Source: Candidatus Accumulibacter sp. UBA704
Lineage (GTDB): Bacteria; Pseudomonadota; Gammaproteobacteria; Burkholderiales; Rhodocyclaceae
DNA: 5,303 nucleotides
Direction: 5' to 3'
NCBI GenBank assembly: GCA_002304785.1
Contig: DBMG01000192.1
Location: 20,760 to 26,062 of the forward strand
Positions 4,781-5,303 of this stretch are shown here, piece by piece (position 1 is the first letter of the stretch; each line of letters begins with the position of its first letter). Made by a program: the position numbers and the translations under genes. The notes under the pieces were generated by a model. That model did not search any database. It saw nothing but the letters and a program-made list of their open reading frames with translations, and had not been told where the DNA came from.

Positions 4781-5303
4781 ATGAAAAAACTGGCACTTGC
4801 AATACTGATCGCCTTGGGGGCAACCGGCACCCAGGCTGCCGTCGAACTGAAACTGGGGCATTTTGCCTCGGATACGCACCCCTGCGGCATTGCCGCCAAG
4901 GATTTCAAGGCAAACGTGGAAAAGCGCACCAACGGCGAGGTGAAGATCGCCCTTTACGGCAACAACGTTCTGGGATCGCCTCCCGAAGTTCTGGAACAGG
5001 TGCTTCTCGGTGCCGTCGATATGAGCCTGTCCGGCCAGGACCAACTGGCCAAACATCTGCCGTTCTATGACGTGATCAGCACGCCCTTCGCATTCAAAGA
5101 CTACGCGATGGCCGACAAGATCATCGATGGCGATTTCAAGGCCTGGGCCGCACCGGAGTTGCTGAAGAAGAATCTCGTGCATCTGTCCGACTGGGAATGG
5201 GGTTTCCGCCAGCTGACGAACTCCAAGAAGCCGATCATTACCCCCGCCGATATGAAGGGCATGAAGATCCGCACCCCGCCGGCGTTTGCCTATCAGGCGT
5301 TCG
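4781..5303 (+). CDS. dctP: TRAP transporter periplasmic solute-binding protein, DctP family (partial, 3' end cut)
   Basis: The first 174 codons are present and the gene runs off the window; family members are usually about 330 residues. The N-terminus is a Sec signal peptide: MKK, a hydrophobic core, then TQA-A, with cleavage expected after Ala19 or Ala20. The mature part follows the DctP/SiaP pattern: LKLGHFASDTHPCGIAAKDF, the EVLEQVLLGAVDMSLSG loop, PFYDVISTPFAFKD, GFRQLTNSKKPI (Arg143) and DMKGMKIRTPP (Arg164). The two arginines correspond by spacing to Arg127 and Arg147 of SiaP, which bind the substrate carboxylate. It should capture an organic acid in the periplasm for a DctQM membrane pair, probably encoded downstream outside the window. 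The substrate cannot be told. The long upstream region with two operator-like elements suggests induction by substrate. Confidence 0.92.
   Translation, partial: MKKLALAILIALGATGTQAAVELKLGHFASDTHPCGIAAKDFKANVEKRTNGEVKIALYGNNVLGSPPEVLEQVLLGAVDMSLSGQDQLAKHLPFYDVISTPFAFKDYAMADKIIDGDFKAWAAPELLKKNLVHLSDWEWGFRQLTNSKKPIITPADMKGMKIRTPPAFAYQAF

Overview
The window reads as ordinary chromosomal DNA of a betaproteobacterium, most likely of the Rhodocyclales (Dechloromonas/Azonexus/Accumulibacter type). The reasons are the GC-rich coding style, a DUF2242-type lipoprotein (a family I associate with betaproteobacteria), a divergent EAL-HDOD protein and a TRAP-type solute-binding protein. The organism call is inference. 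There are no tRNA or rRNA genes, insertion sequences, CRISPR arrays or phage genes.

Layout from left to right. Positions 1-54 are the last 17 codons of an unidentified + strand gene. Then come a small DUF2242-type lipoprotein (144-659), a YcbL/glyoxalase II-like metallo-beta-lactamase-fold hydrolase (738-1382) and an overlapping DUF123-type GIY-YIG protein (about 1318-1728), all on the + strand. These converge on a minus-strand gene for a degenerate EAL plus HDOD signalling protein (1746-2963). A divergent intergenic region (2964-3172) separates that gene from rlmD (3173-4474), the 23S rRNA m5U1939 methyltransferase, which ends in a clear intrinsic terminator. A 306-base regulatory region follows, then the start of a TRAP transporter periplasmic binding protein (4781 to the window edge).

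The genes do not form one pathway. The hydrolase and GIY-YIG genes look like a two-gene unit driven by an extended -10 promoter, and rlmD is a stand-alone housekeeping gene. The TRAP gene probably heads a dctPQM-type operon that continues beyond the window.

The most interesting content is regulatory. The EAL-HDOD gene has a near-consensus sigma-28 (FliA) promoter, TACAGTTT-N11-ACCGATAT, which suggests co-expression with flagellar genes. The TRAP gene has a consensus -35 element with an IclR-like palindrome just upstream and a cluster of TGGTC half-sites, including a FadR/GntR-like palindrome, at the predicted transcription start. A strong hairpin with a T-rich tail in the divergent region could end antisense transcripts running through the EAL-HDOD gene. 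I see no convincing new multi-gene system here.
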